DNA from: a virus
Virus record (IMG/VR): IMGVR_UViG_3300024433_000608
Location: 1 to 51,527 of that record
DNA: 51,527 bases
Strand: one strand, 5' to 3'
This document shows, piece by piece, positions 31,201 to 40,100 of the stretch (position 1 is its first letter; every line of letters begins with the position of its first letter). The position numbers and the translations under genes are program-made. The notes below the pieces were generated by a model, which saw only the letters and a program-made list of their open reading frames with translations, did not search any database and was not told the origin of the DNA.

Positions 31201-34200
31201 AAACAAACTACATCAGGAGGAGCAGTTGTAAATACTTCTTCATACGGTATTTCAGATAGTTTAAATTTTGATCCTAAAACAGGAACATATGAAGTATTAA
31301 TGCCTTGGACTTCTAAAAAATATTTTCCAAAAGATGCAAATGGAAATATAGATTTATCAAAACTTCCTGACGAAATTAAAGAATTAGTAGGATATCGTAT
31401 TCCTACAGAGGATAAATATTCTATGTTTAAGATGAAGATTGTAGGATTTACTCCTGCAAGTATGGGAGGCACTTTAATATTACCTAGAGAAGCTACTACT
31501 ATAGCAGGTCTGGATTTTGATATTGATAAACTTTATATAATAACTCCTGCTTTTAAAGTTAAAAAGAACGGAAATATAATATATAAAAAACCTATTAATA
31601 AAAATACTCCTACAGCAGAGGCAGCTTTACAAATATTTGAAGATACTGCAATATTAGAAAGATTTTTAAATGATAAATTTGATGCAGAAGAAGTAAGTAA
31701 AATATTAGAATTTAAAAATAAAATTAATGAAGACATAGTTAAAAATAAACAAGGTCTTAAAAAAGAAAACGCAGCTTTATATGCAGAAATACAATCAGTT
31801 AAAAAATTAAAAAGTCTTGCTACAGATGAAAGTTCTAAAATAGCTCAACAAATTAAATTAGATGAGCTCTATGAACAAATGGCTGAAAATAAAATTGATT
31901 ATGATAGTGCTTTAGAAGAACAATATAATAAGTCTCCATATAAAGAAATATTAGAAAAAGCTGTAGCAGATGCAGACAATATAGAACAGTACAATGGTAA
32001 AGCTGAAAGAGATAATTTAAAATTAGAAATAATAAAAGGTATATTAAGTAATCCTCATACTTTAGAAAGCATATTACCTGGTGGTAGTTTTGAGCAACAA
32101 GAATTACTTAGCGCTAAAATAAGATTATTAAAAGCTGGAGAAGTAAAAAAAGCTAATAGCCTAAAAGGAAAAGCTCTTAAAGATGCTGCTAATAGTTTAG
32201 ATGATGCTAGTATTTTTAATATTTTATATCCTAGTACTCAATTAGAATTATTTGAAAGAAATATGACAGGTAGAGAACTTACTGGAATAATAGCTAATCA
32301 AAACTCTCATCATGCTAAAGCATTATTTACTAATATGAAGCTAAAAGTTCCTGTAAAAGTTGTTCTTAAAAATGGAGCAGTAGCAGAATACGATGCTCTT
32401 AATGAGTCTAAAGTTAATGAACAAAGAGTTTCTAAAAACTTATCTTCATTACTAGCAGCTGTTGTGGATAATGCTAAAGTGCCACTATCTTCTTTCTTAA
32501 ACTTTAACAGTTTTACAGCTGATACTGTTTCTTTAATGACTAGACTAGGTATAGATGAAGAAGTAATTTTCTATTTAATGAATCAACCTATTATTATCCA
32601 ATTAAGTAAAACTCATTTTGCAGAAAAAGGAAATTTATCAGAAGAAAATCTTTTTAAAAATATTGTTAAAGAGTGGAGAATGAAATTAAAAGAAAAAGGA
32701 ATAGAATCTAAAGGCATTCCTTATGAGCTTGATAAAACTGCACTAGAAGATTCTCTTATTAAAGAAAATCAAAATACTGATGATTATTATACTACTCAAT
32801 ATCAAGCACTTTTAATGTTTAGTAACCTTAAAACTAAAGCAGAAGAATTAGCATTATCTGTACAAGCTTCTAGAATGGATACTAAAGGATTAGGAGCAAC
32901 AGTCGCAGAAGGATTTGTTTTCTTAGATAAGCAAAGAAGATTATTAGAACTAGTAAGAAAAAATGAAAATAGTATATTAGGAATTACTGAAACATTCGAT
33001 GGTACAAGTGATCAAAGAATGATGGCTAAATTTAATGAGTTAGGTATTCAAAAACCATTATCTTTAATGGATAGAATACTTCCTTATAGTGGTAAATTTA
33101 ATGAAGAAACAGGGCAATTTGAGCTTAATTTATTAGGACAGGTTAAAGCTTATATATCTGACCAAAAAGGTAAAACTATGGGAATAACGGAAAAAGAAGC
33201 AAGGTTAATAGAATCTCAGTATATGGGATATATAGCTTCTAAATTTCCTTTCTTTAATAATAGTGAAGGAGAAAGAATCGTTAGAGATACTCCAGAAAAA
33301 CTAAGACAATATAAATTAAATAATCCTAAATCTAAATATTCTGTATTATTAGACGCTATTTATGTTAAAGATTCTACAAAAAAGTTTCCATTACCAACTA
33401 TTCAATATTATAAAACAGGTAAAAAACCTATCGTAGAGGAGCAAATAAAAAAGACTTTTCAAAAAATGTTAGAATTAGGAACTAAAGAAGAAAAAGATTT
33501 AGCATTTGATTTAATTAAATATGCTTATCACACTACTGCTTTTGAATACACTCCTTTAAGTTATTTACAAATAGTGCCTACTGTATTCTGGACAGATGAT
33601 TTTGCTAGAAAAGAAACAAACAAAGAAAGAGGGCTTACAGATGCTAAAGGAAGAACTTTTAATGAAGTTTTAGAAGATGCTGATAATTATATTAGAAATA
33701 CTAAATTATTTGAAAACACTAATCCTACTATACAACCTAATACTACTCCTATAAGATATCAAGAAGAAGGTGGAGGATTATTAGCAAATCATTTTATACA
33801 TCAATTTATTCAAAATAACTTTGAAAGAGAAGGATTTGTAAAAAGTGTTCCTAGAAAAGCAATAGGAATTAGTCATAATGGGGCAACAAATACTATCACG
33901 ATAAGCAAGCTAGCATCTCTTCCTTATTATTCTTATAGTGATGGTATCATGTATTATATAAAAAGGTATAATAAACTTAAAAAGAAGATGGAATTATTTT
34001 CTTTTTATACAAAAGTTGAAGATAGTTTTGTATATAAAAAAGTAGATGGTTTAGGTGCTACTAACTTTTTAAAAGTTTATAATGCTGGACAAGAGGCCAA
34101 AGGATGGTTACAAAAAGTTACTCCTGCTACTGCCGCTAAAAAGGGTCCTGAAGGAGATATAGAAGCTCAAATAGCAAAAGAAATAGAAAAACAAGCTGCA

Positions 34201-36147
34201 GCTGAAGCTGCTGCAAATGGTTTAATAGTAGATAGCCAAAACGATATTGAAGGTCAATCAATTAATTTTGAAACTTTAAAAGCTTCTTTAGCTACCCCAG
34301 AAACAACAACACCTACAACAACACAACCAGTTACTAAAATTATATCTGGAGCACAAACTGGTGTAGATCAGATTGGCTTAGAAGTTGGAAAAGGATTAGG
34401 AATGAAAACTGGTGGAACAGCTCCTATAGGATTTCAAACTGAAAAAGGGAAAGATAAATCCTTAGCAGAAAAATATGGTATAAAAGAAATTACTGCAGAA
34501 GAACAAAATAAGTATGCAACAGGTAAAACCGATGCTTATACTGCTAGAACAGAAATGAATACTTTAAATTCAGATGGAACAGTTTATTTTGCTACCAATG
34601 CAGATAGTGCAGGAAAAATTGCTACAGAAAGATATGCTAAAAAACATAGTAAGCCTTTTATTCTAAACCCTACAGCGGAACAATTAAGAAAATTCTTAGC
34701 TGATAATAATATTAAAACTCTTAATGTCGCAGGTAATAGAGGTAGTAAACTTACTACTCAGCAAAAAACAAATATTAAGAAAATTCTTACTACTGCATTA
34801 AAAGCTCCAACACAACCAGCTGCAACAATTAGTGAAAGTTTCGAAAAATTCAAAGGAGAAGGATTTGACCTTGCTCCAAATGATACAATAAAGAATAACA
34901 TAAATATATTCTTCCCTTCTTATTCTAGAAAAGGAATAAAAACTAAATCAACACATAGAGGACTTATTTCTTATAAAAATGGTAAATTTTACAACGCAGG
35001 TAAAGAAATAGAACTTACAAAAGAAGAATTAGAATATCTAAAAAGAGTAGTAGACTTCCGAGTTAAGCTTGAAGATTATGTAATAGGTAAACTAGAAAAA
35101 CATCCAGATATAAACATTGAGGAATTTAAATCAGATTCTTTCAATAAGTGGGCATCAAGTTTACTTAAGATTCTAGATAATGAGTTTAGAAAAGCAAAAA
35201 AAGCAAATCCTAAAGGAACAAAACAAGAATGGGCTACTAGTTGGTTAATAAAATTAGGTTTTACTCAGAATGAAGCAAACACACTTCTTTCAGAAATTGG
35301 ACCAACTCCAAACCTCTTTAATACCACAGAAATAGCCTTCTTAAATTCTTATAGACTTGATTCAGATAACTTATTAGATAAATCAGAATTAGATGGAAAA
35401 GAAGCTAAAGCTCCTTTTGAGGCCGTTGATCAAATACTAGAATCAATATCAACAACACAACCAGCTGGTAAGGTTAGCATTAATACTACAAGATGGACTA
35501 AGGATTCACCAAAAGAAAACCCTAGTACAGCTTATGTATTTACAGAAAATATAAATTCTATAGGAAGTACTAGAGTTGGAGGCGGATCAGCCGTTATTAG
35601 AAATAATCCTAACGCTATTGGTATAGTAACTAAAAAGTATTACACTTATAAAGAAAACAGGAACTCTAGTAATAAAGAACAGTGGAATGCTAATTTCCAA
35701 GATACAGATGCTGATTTTGAATTGTTTAAAAAAGTTAATCTAGAACAGTTTGCTAAATTGGATAAATTTGACTCTAAGATATTTCCAGATGGTTTTGCTA
35801 ATTCTTTAGCGTCTGTACCTAATAAATTTGCATTATGGCTTCAAAATGAATTGCAAACTAGATATGGTTTAGTTACTGAAGTAAACAGCAAAGGGACAGG
35901 ATTAATTTCTAAATCTGTACAGCAAGCTACTCAACCAGTTGCTGAAGAAACTTCTACAGCTGAAGTTAAAAAAGAAGGAGGATTTAATCTTGATGCTTTA
36001 AAAGCTATGACAAGTGAGAGTCGTAATAGTCTACCTTATACAACTAAAACAAAGAGTGGAAAAACTATAGCAGATGCTGGTATTTCACTAGAAGCTTGGG
36101 TACAGATGAGTGTAGAAGAACAAAACAAACATATAGAATGTAACTAA
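22252..36147 (+). CDS. Giant virion RNA polymerase polyprotein (4,631 aa) with zincin-like, SLOG and other domains
   Basis: One uninterrupted 13.9-kb ORF. Residues about 130-330 hold Gly/Ala-rich hydrophobic stretches. A metalloprotease motif H1699EAFH1703 with E1741VLAD downstream gives a gluzincin-like pattern. The RNA polymerase core is marked by R3049IPTED and the metal-binding D3088-F-D-I-D3092 in GLDFDIDKLYII, the signature of the crAss-like, QDE-1-related single-chain polymerase (phi14:2 gp66 type). Residues about 4030-4180 (IISGAQTGVDQIGLEVG, RTEMN, SDGTVYFA) are a SLOG/cpYpsA-like (formerly molybdenum-carrier) domain. Residues about 4408-4555 (AYVFTENINSIGS, FPDGFANSLA) are another domain seen in phage polyvalent proteins. 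The protein is expected to be packaged, enter the cell and transcribe early genes. It is about twice the length of phi14:2 gp66. A cleavage step is possible but no site is evident. Confidence 0.9.
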   Translation: MAKKNNSSEDTTPENLDPTTSLPQSTLNRLKDANRMTNYLVQNPNGVGPIMQGKLAPDYNIQKLRDLSYDLNDQVEGGEYQDEKVFKPFKSLSEIDTRRDLAYQSRLAELGFKENTLAYEQELDDNQAWYEEIANAQTKFMGKLFNYTTTGLAGIVYGLGKAATTMDAGAIIDNEVFRAMDDMDDWLNKRFVIHGGADYRQAQERGEWFGNRFLINPLKTVGDDITDAAAFVGSAILTETAAGLATAASGGFGSGALAANTMKVGITGARLWNRFAGGVKVLRGLDVASDIAKSAKVIQQVDKYKRIAGTARGIMTGAGMESAMIGRDTQDQTLEQLLADHKKQYGRPPTASERARYENTAENAGLNAYLLNLPLVAGSNMLQFPKIFLKGYGSSRKVMKGLELAGGKWGPKYDKLSRAGKIGYWGKKSLGTGITEGFEEFAQGAIEDGLIDYYGSNYSPLATKEGVGYLDAMSTAAYKYAGTTEGIDSMTIGFLMGMIGMPMPTNFKTGKKTKLGKIAGAFEWHGGAFGEIKEARREIKEVRKAAEKLNNTDAGTALQESYQNFVRNIQIENDKDEAIASGDIFEYKNKEHDSLFSYTMSRFNIGLEDTIFQELDALEKMSTEDFNKNYGIKGLEEWDDNSKRETLTKARQKITDILEVTTNTQTIMDSKFGNVKPEDAPMYRGLRDQLIYTAAAVQNANSREQELNRQITDRSWEGINTSRLDEATFKLDKKSAKEGYVEFKEEYDKIMDEEMDNWKKNNPATYSINNQLVKDLYQDLKKLKIRRNSAAELFEFLMTPKGTKLFNEFDAKVKEKQAELLKEYTEQKTKENLEKAQNQKEVNRVKKDAESNGTVNAVNEVKESEANKISDQIDKKRTAEEQAIAELEAELMDEMVPPEGAPVGDLKDLASQKEDNKDPNDALKSMVDTAATDRSIKGQEAIDYIVAENAKVLLNSILETVGVNYDISDINSVADLGSAAIAMKDSERWAAIQVAAIEEVEALTAKRKAEAEQRAQKRINESELEDTTKDNSGVDGPSVNIAETQKDTSTEDDANNGLTFLDELSSENPGGTLGLQVTDETIILITHDKEFKEGLKEKKSTVIDETTGKPKENPFKEKDEPRLDSDLLNNPNFLPARETNEEDVEVTISSLNNDWNNKEKNQTAELMAFGVFKDGVYLGMLPEFKPQMPEHFLALRKAAFAAHKKNKAIKHTLVEKINTRVNNARVATINPPSNVAITPPAGAPIKNSPVDVIEQAKQEGATFVTKDGKEIELDLWLISKISDNGAGVIKDNNLPKEVKDAIKDLNPDRLTTGMVYMLVPHPKGLFPIRLFSNTFQDSDEAFKRHLNESLKELKNAAIEKKIEEFNKVKARLEGYFHKISFNYDPNIGYLISSQNPVTTNKWGGNILPNSSSSKPIDVFKALKDEILKVGFKAMNKSNNNAKYSKNGFISTDVFSQNGNFFHSSGFVLDSYSEPEAIELVDKVENAVQVEQQIDANNTISAKNKIINDVPTPRKESVLTEKQAKDVEAGKKVSAAAIKKVQEKALKGEDELTSAEEKVLKDNPIEEFEISKEEILSSEPTAEQTSEVKRKKRKKGKSIIPLTDTNNADSSTLRERSLGKVDGTKFNEQEEVAWLKDKLGKQVVENTTMFNSIEDLQKYLPEEVYSMLLNARKNGRNLHGLFSTAALYLNRNAFEGTAYHEAFHIVFHLALPVEQRLALIKEAREKYKDELEENASEIQVEEVLADKFMEYVQSKEASKKGLPSKIKDFFKRMYRMIKTFFNGESNVSINEVFENIQLGLYKNKPKFQNTNLTQLATGSFRTALREETYDNVNEEQQALNYLRNRYFKLVDQLKKTTHKKKKTKDLRTRAEVIAQVGETYLDNLLLNDVLNNIDNWNDEGNENLIKLGENLERVLLNNSFEDNYSETTKDLKPKESAKLSKEEVEDLTLEGGFDFSFGKGLPEFMRKFHRYLALDGLKFQDNRITTTIDTYETDQISNEDEESTQEENWFKSHIEINPEDSASQELRYFLNSIPKYDSTRKDAKIVYDAFGEEIREDSSKVFKYLAEKITNTTEGPDQMMDKLEALKNSKPYIRPIIEKLNDPKNAGIKSDMYIYLASKQYIKFLTVLEDNGVFKSFYSNRKSTDYLIAEELVSNFLNEKNKLFQDKKVGTRKQKDFEKINITEAKKFKTSIKQILDKVSGLKSGKKEEDLFTKKFSNNKTFIENIALELSGNKKQGNYGFNLTAEDLQKLYVSYDNESAITNFRRFLEKIDKVADQLVAGNNPFLLLKAQDEVDKTTVSSSVVERLAEDYKRIFAGEVQSSSRNVDNKTVYNVQLANFLSRTVAKWKDGNLRTDFMTFVSEDPLLNKSPLLKDLQNNPDLVDQMEVVLLDGLKREGKSTGTKYTRLSPIEYEATAMAAFRYAGSTYGYYKMPIPADAPTMPFIKLEKYSEEEVIDRLTDVAEGEYYRINKLRNLPTNSKLRNIKNYVKNGTKFSLLTFLNDEVNTSKPFNKTAVRESIKTFLNDKTDNGYLGSQLKALKDKKVIENYDLKTGKIVFSEGVIDSRETNKLEFIKSYLFNSLYVNTQMTSLLATDPAFYSGTVDYQKRYKQVIGPKLYLDPSKVRPNYYIKAMKDEKLPSKKETAEAVQELLKNSSLSKQEQKEITAIWSFTEDVHNTTDAQTYLHPRRYKEVMEGLNRWSDEMEAGYKRILAGKDIAEDIALFPPIKPFMFTQNKIEGTVVGMQVKNSEAMLTPSLALQKDGKGQFKYPDLAKVYQTLNTATTLKDGTKIPGIDALVFESAIKNGLEGIAPADKDGKPVLATIDNIGEAPIISLKNSDWGLQQETPAHYLDDLNNYGTQFRNLIIADLNMEGIYIIEGKEYTGKEVAELYQDTIITDLEQSYEKVEKLFLDKNGDVNYAAILDKLQSEIDRRDLGDDARAALDYYVKENPAGLKQLRPTLPLYHPVHTIMIQNILNGIFNKSITKQTTSGGAVVNTSSYGISDSLNFDPKTGTYEVLMPWTSKKYFPKDANGNIDLSKLPDEIKELVGYRIPTEDKYSMFKMKIVGFTPASMGGTLILPREATTIAGLDFDIDKLYIITPAFKVKKNGNIIYKKPINKNTPTAEAALQIFEDTAILERFLNDKFDAEEVSKILEFKNKINEDIVKNKQGLKKENAALYAEIQSVKKLKSLATDESSKIAQQIKLDELYEQMAENKIDYDSALEEQYNKSPYKEILEKAVADADNIEQYNGKAERDNLKLEIIKGILSNPHTLESILPGGSFEQQELLSAKIRLLKAGEVKKANSLKGKALKDAANSLDDASIFNILYPSTQLELFERNMTGRELTGIIANQNSHHAKALFTNMKLKVPVKVVLKNGAVAEYDALNESKVNEQRVSKNLSSLLAAVVDNAKVPLSSFLNFNSFTADTVSLMTRLGIDEEVIFYLMNQPIIIQLSKTHFAEKGNLSEENLFKNIVKEWRMKLKEKGIESKGIPYELDKTALEDSLIKENQNTDDYYTTQYQALLMFSNLKTKAEELALSVQASRMDTKGLGATVAEGFVFLDKQRRLLELVRKNENSILGITETFDGTSDQRMMAKFNELGIQKPLSLMDRILPYSGKFNEETGQFELNLLGQVKAYISDQKGKTMGITEKEARLIESQYMGYIASKFPFFNNSEGERIVRDTPEKLRQYKLNNPKSKYSVLLDAIYVKDSTKKFPLPTIQYYKTGKKPIVEEQIKKTFQKMLELGTKEEKDLAFDLIKYAYHTTAFEYTPLSYLQIVPTVFWTDDFARKETNKERGLTDAKGRTFNEVLEDADNYIRNTKLFENTNPTIQPNTTPIRYQEEGGGLLANHFIHQFIQNNFEREGFVKSVPRKAIGISHNGATNTITISKLASLPYYSYSDGIMYYIKRYNKLKKKMELFSFYTKVEDSFVYKKVDGLGATNFLKVYNAGQEAKGWLQKVTPATAAKKGPEGDIEAQIAKEIEKQAAAEAAANGLIVDSQNDIEGQSINFETLKASLATPETTTPTTTQPVTKIISGAQTGVDQIGLEVGKGLGMKTGGTAPIGFQTEKGKDKSLAEKYGIKEITAEEQNKYATGKTDAYTARTEMNTLNSDGTVYFATNADSAGKIATERYAKKHSKPFILNPTAEQLRKFLADNNIKTLNVAGNRGSKLTTQQKTNIKKILTTALKAPTQPAATISESFEKFKGEGFDLAPNDTIKNNINIFFPSYSRKGIKTKSTHRGLISYKNGKFYNAGKEIELTKEELEYLKRVVDFRVKLEDYVIGKLEKHPDINIEEFKSDSFNKWASSLLKILDNEFRKAKKANPKGTKQEWATSWLIKLGFTQNEANTLLSEIGPTPNLFNTTEIAFLNSYRLDSDNLLDKSELDGKEAKAPFEAVDQILESISTTQPAGKVSINTTRWTKDSPKENPSTAYVFTENINSIGSTRVGGGSAVIRNNPNAIGIVTKKYYTYKENRNSSNKEQWNANFQDTDADFELFKKVNLEQFAKLDKFDSKIFPDGFANSLASVPNKFALWLQNELQTRYGLVTEVNSKGTGLISKSVQQATQPVAEETSTAEVKKEGGFNLDALKAMTSESRNSLPYTTKTKSGKTIADAGISLEAWVQMSVEEQNKHIECN

Positions 36148-36965
36148 TGGGAAATTGTGTAAATAAATCATTACCTGAATTTAAAGCATTAGCTTCTGAA
36201 GCAGGTATAAATAGTGCAATACTAGCTGCTAAAATAGGAGTATGGCAAGATAAAAATAATCAAGTAGGAGTTTTTCCTAGTTTAGCAGAATTAGGAATAG
36301 ATGAAAATATTTATTATCAGAATAGATTAAATGCTAAAACTAGAGCTAAAAATAAATTAGTAGAATTAAATATTATAGATAAGTTTAATAATATAGTAGA
36401 AGGACAATTAGGAGAGTTTAGAAAGAAAGGTAGAGAATGGGCAAATCATTATATAAGAAAAGGAATACTAAATCCTGGAGAACAACTAATAGTAGAAGAA
36501 AAAGGTGGAAAGAAAGTTCTTTTTAATATGGACATCTTAAAAAAAGTTGATGAAGCAAATTATCAATTAGAAAAACAAAGTAAGCTTCCTCCTAATCAAG
36601 AATTAAACAATAAACTTGAAGCATGGGCCAAGAAAAACAATATTAGTGTAGTAGCTATGGAAGATGTGAAAGAACGTCTTCTAGCCTCTGGAAAATACAT
36701 TGAAGGTGCTATAGGAGTAGCAGATTTAACTAATCAATTTATTGCTATTGCCGATGACCTTGCTGACATTACTACTCTTCCTGAAGAAGCTGCTCACTTT
36801 GCTATAGAATTAATGCTTGATGACGTATCTGTTCAAAAAGGATTAGCAATGGTATCTACTACAGATACTTATAACCAAGTAAAAGAAGACTATGCTAATA
36901 TATATACTACTGAAGAGCAGTTTAGAAAAGAAGCATTAGGTAAAATACTTGCACAAGAATTATAG
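36147..36965 (+). CDS. Cargo protein 4, N-terminal fragment before a frameshift
   Basis: A 272-residue ORF whose ATG overlaps the polymerase stop by one base (TAATG). It is helical and has PEEAAHFAIELM near residues 212-223, which looks like a zincin helix whose first His is replaced by Glu (EExxH for HExxH), so probably inactive. The frame ends in TAG at 36963-36965. Coding continues without a break in the -1 frame, which is open from 36944 and reads ...IDKNKEDDSNKSIRGFLNG onward into the next ORF. A single missing base near 36,960 (GAATTATAGAT for GAATTAATAGAT) would rejoin them as one protein of about 1,640 residues. No canonical slippery heptamer is present in the overlap, so programmed frameshifting is unlikely. 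Confidence 0.75.
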   Translation: MGNCVNKSLPEFKALASEAGINSAILAAKIGVWQDKNNQVGVFPSLAELGIDENIYYQNRLNAKTRAKNKLVELNIIDKFNNIVEGQLGEFRKKGREWANHYIRKGILNPGEQLIVEEKGGKKVLFNMDILKKVDEANYQLEKQSKLPPNQELNNKLEAWAKKNNISVVAMEDVKERLLASGKYIEGAIGVADLTNQFIAIADDLADITTLPEEAAHFAIELMLDDVSVQKGLAMVSTTDTYNQVKEDYANIYTTEEQFRKEALGKILAQEL

Positions 36966-37153
36966 ATAAAAATAAAGAAGATGATTCTAATAAATCTATT
37001 AGAGGATTTTTAAATGGTATCGCTGTTAAATTTAATAGATGGATTAAAAGTGTTTTTAGAAAGAATACAGACTCAAGAACAGAGATTCAAAAGATATTAG
37101 CTCCTTTAGCAGATAGTATTTTAAAGCAAGAGTATTTAGGAGATAGTAACATA

Positions 37154-40100
37154 TTGAGCAACGATCCTTTATATCAAGTAGAGTCTTTAGAAAAACAAGA
37201 AGTTGCAGATAAAGTAAATGAAATAATCCAGAATGCTGATTTCATAAAACCTTCTAATAGTTTAGGTAGAATTGTAGAAAATCCTAGTGATGCTACTCAT
37301 TATGTAAATATACTTACTGGAAAAGTATATGAAAGAGTAAGTAATTTTATACGAGATAAAAAAATAGATAAAAATGATTTATTAGATACATCTAATTTAT
37401 TAGGGAATAAAGCTGATGAATTTATAAGAGATTTTTTCAACGATTCTCTAAAAGAACTTTCTGAATATGGGCTATCATCTAATGAAGCGTTAGAAAAGTT
37501 TGTAAGACAATTAGATGTTCTAAAAACTAAAATGAAGAACAATGGAGAAACTGTATTATCAAATGATATAGTTCTTTATAATGACGAATTAGGTATAGCA
37601 GGTACAGTCGATTTACTTACATATGATGAAAAAGGAATGTTTCGTATTTATGATATGAAAACAATGCGAGGAAATCAGCTTAAAAGTAGTTATGCAGGAG
37701 ATTCAGTATCTAAATATGATACTACTAAATTTGGAAAATCTAAAAGACAATCACACCAAGAACAACTATCTACTTATAGATTATTATTAAATAATACCCA
37801 CGGTGTAAAAGCTTCGGAACTATATATTATTCCTATAGTATTACCTCAATATGCAGCAGGAGATACTCAAGTAGAGTCTTTAGATTTACAGCCTAATATA
37901 AGAGTTAGTATTTTAGATAAAGTTAAAACGGCAGAACTAGATAATAGTAAAACATTAGGAGAGTTTGAGCATGAGCCTGCTAACATTACTATAGACGATA
38001 CAGAAGAAAATGTTAACGAAAAATTAAGATTTTTAAAAAATGCTGTATCTGCTTTAAGAAGCAAAAGAAATAAATTAAAAAAAGGAAGTAAAACAAAAGA
38101 TGAACTTGCAAAAGCTAGAAAAGAATTAGCAGAGTTAGAAAAGAAAATAGCGTTAGGAGAAATCAATGCTGCAATTACGGGAATCTTAAACATAGCTATT
38201 TCTGATATGCAAGGAATCCAAGGTAATATTATAAAAACTAGAAAAGGGGAAATGGGATTATCTTCTTATATAGTAAGAAGAAATCAAGAATTTATAGAAT
38301 TATATAATGATATTGCTAGTACACTATTATCAGAATTAAACTTATGGATTCCATCTAAATTTAATGCTAAGATACAAACAGACATTGAAACTTTTAGAGC
38401 TCAGTTACAACAATTAGGAGATGTAAATTTAGCTTTAATACGTAGAGCTACTGTAGAATATTTAGATGCTGGTAACAGAGATATTTATGGTAATGTATTA
38501 GATCCTAATTTTGATCCTAAATCTATTGTAAAAGATACTGAGAAAGATGCAGGATGGTGGAGACTTATAACAGGTAGCTATGGTAATTCAGATAGTAATA
38601 TACTTAAGATAGCCATGAAAATGATTAAAAAAACTATTAATTCTGTAAAAAGCTTTACTATCTCTACTGGAAGAACTTTAATAAATTTAGAAGACGATTT
38701 TAAAAAAGCAGGATTTACCAATGAAGATTTAGTAGATAGAAGTAATGATGGAAAATTAGGAGCATACTTAGTATCAGAATACAGTAATCAAAAATTTCAA
38801 GAAGCTTTAGAAAAAACTAGAGACGAAATAGCTGCAAAATTAGAATATGATACTTTTGAAGAAATAAATAAAATGTCTTTAAGTAAAGTAAATCAACAAT
38901 ATTATAGTAGGACTATAGCAAAATTTTATGCAGAAAACTCTAAACAAGTATCAGCAGAAAAAGTTGTAAATGGAAAAACTATTACAATATCTGAGATAGT
39001 TCCTTCTGATAAATATTTAGATACTACTTTTGCAAAAAATATGCAAAATCAAACTTTTGCAAGATATTATAATGCTTTATTAGATACTAAAAGAAAAGCT
39101 TTAGCAAAGCAACCTGCTGCTAATAATAATAGAACAGCACTATATCTATTGCCACAAATTAGAAGAACTTTTATAGAAAGATTAACTAATAAAAACAATA
39201 GTTTTTTAACTAATATGGCAGAAATTGCTAGAGAATCTGTACTTATTGATAAAGATGATACACAATTTGGAGATTTAGAAAATGTTAATAGTAAATCAGT
39301 ACCTATCTTTTTTAATAGTAGGTTAGATAAAGATGCTGATATTTCCTATAATCTAGCTAGTACTTATACTCATTATGCTGAAATGGCTGAAAATTTCAAA
39401 CAAATGAATGAAATAGCTGCAGATATGGAAAATTTACTTACTAGTATTGGTAAAAGACAATATTTACAAAAAGGTATTAAAACAAAACAAGTACCAGGAG
39501 TACAATCTAAAGAGTTTAGAGCTGTTCAAGATATGTTAGATAATCTAGTTTATGGTAAAGAAAGAGCTGCTTTAGAAACTAAAGAAATTTCAGAAAATGC
39601 CGCTACAAAGTTTCTTGGAATAGCGGGTAAAAGATTGTCCTGGACTAAAGTTTCTCAAAAATTTACATCTTATATAAGAACTAATAACTTAGCTTTAAAT
39701 TTTGTAACATCTTTAACAGGATTTATTAAAGGTAGTGTAGATTCTAAAATAGAAGATCAAATAGGATTATATACTACTAATGAAAGTAAGTGGTGGGCTA
39801 GAAATGAGTTTAAATATAATTTTTCTAAAATAGTAAGCAATATAGGAAAAGCTAGACAAAGTAGTAAAATGCATCTTATATTAGAACAAAACGATGTTGT
39901 AGATATTACTAAAACTATGACAGATTCTGATAAAAATAGAGCTGCTAGATTACTTTTAGATAAAGATATTTTATTTACTAATTATAGATTAGCAGATTAC
40001 TTTATGAAAGGCAATGTTACACTTGCTGTTTATGATAATTATAGATTAGTAGGAAATAAATTTATAACTAAACAACATTTTAAAGATTTAAAAGAAAATA

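Noticed and set aside
36963-37011. Stop-codon reassignment (TAG read as an amino acid, as in some crAss-like phages) at the end of the 272-residue ORF
   Set aside because: Reading through TAG in the same frame meets TAA after about 15 codons; the real continuation is in the -1 frame. TAG also ends other genes naturally, and no suppressor tRNA is seen.
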